Of a DNA stretch of 12,875 nt, positions 12,777 to 12,875 are shown piece by piece. A program made the translations under genes and the position numbers. Source of the DNA: JAWLCQ01 sp041687095 (GTDB taxonomy: Bacteria; Planctomycetota; Phycisphaerae; SM23-33); NCBI GenBank assembly GCA_041687095.1, contig JAWLCQ010000147.1, positions 1 through 12,875 on the forward strand, read 5' to 3'. The notes under the pieces were generated by a model that saw nothing but the letters and a program-made list of their open reading frames with translations, did no database searches and was not told the DNA's origin. Numbering within the stretch: the first letter of the stretch is position 1; each line of letters starts with the position of its first letter.

Positions 12777-12789
12777 GTAACCGTTCACG
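12777..12789 (+). repeat. Solo GTAACCGTTCACG element end
   Basis: An exact 13-bp copy, set in a small palindrome CCCGT...ACGGG (12774-12791). Any partner end would lie beyond the window. Confidence 0.6.
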
Positions 12790-12810
12790 GGACGCTGGGA
12801 ACGGGTGCCA

Positions 12811-12875
12811 CCCTCAAGCCGCATGCTGTTTGCGGCTTGGGGGTGTTGAGCCTGTCAGACCGAAGCACCCCCAAG
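12811..12875 (+). repeat. Two mutually exclusive hairpins at the window edge
   Basis: Hairpin 1 pairs 12811-12823 with 12831-12843 (12 of 13) around a TGCTGTT loop. Hairpin 2 pairs CTTGGGGGTG (12836-12845) with CACCCCCAAG (12866-12875), a perfect 10 bp. Both use 12836-12843, so only one can form fully at a time. The feature may continue past the window. Confidence 0.6.

Overview
GC-rich bacterial chromosome segment, most likely from Planctomycetota (Phycisphaerae-like). This is inferred from the protein flavour (small TM2, DUF2752 and GYF_2 proteins), weak -35 boxes, frequent GTG starts and many palindromic intergenic repeats. No rRNA, tRNA or CRISPR array was seen. The phylum call rests on recognition, not on a search.

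Layout. 52-309 (-) is a small unrecognised gene. 310-764 has no gene but carries a 195-bp IS66-like miniature element (515-709). 765-1446 (+) holds a TM2-domain protein overlapping a DUF2752 protein that contains a G10 tract. 1447-1717 holds hairpins and a 50-bp IS66-like mini-element with a perfect 8-bp target duplication, sitting in the leader of a pRiA4b ORF-3-like gene (1718-2395). Two tandem covarying hairpins (2403-2465), one containing a candidate promoter, precede a secreted DUF4932 HExxH protein (2512-3666). On the minus strand, from high to low coordinate, come archease (6812-6390), a heptamer inverted-repeat island, rtcB (6164-4704), vapBC (4663-4026) and a two-helix membrane protein (3995-3696). 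A 336-bp IS4/IS50-like MITE with a 14-bp duplication (6906-7241) separates archease from an HU-family gene (7630-7923), which ends in a clear intrinsic terminator. 8140-10636 (+) is a three-gene membrane cassette: CPBP protease, GYF_2/coiled-coil protein and an unrecognised one-helix protein. A repeat-rich gap leads to a zinc-dependent alcohol dehydrogenase (11100-12332). The last 540 bp are gene-free and filled with repeats.

How genes work together. Archease activates the RNA ligase RtcB, so that pair is a functional RNA-repair unit. VapB and VapC form a type II toxin-antitoxin module with its own operator. The CPBP/GYF/one-helix genes are probably co-transcribed, with translational coupling between the last two. 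The other genes are housekeeping or accessory singletons.

The most unusual content is intergenic: at least two kinds of non-autonomous mobile elements with recognisable target duplications, plus several palindromic repeat families with compensatory changes in their stems. I found no obviously new defence or biosynthetic system.
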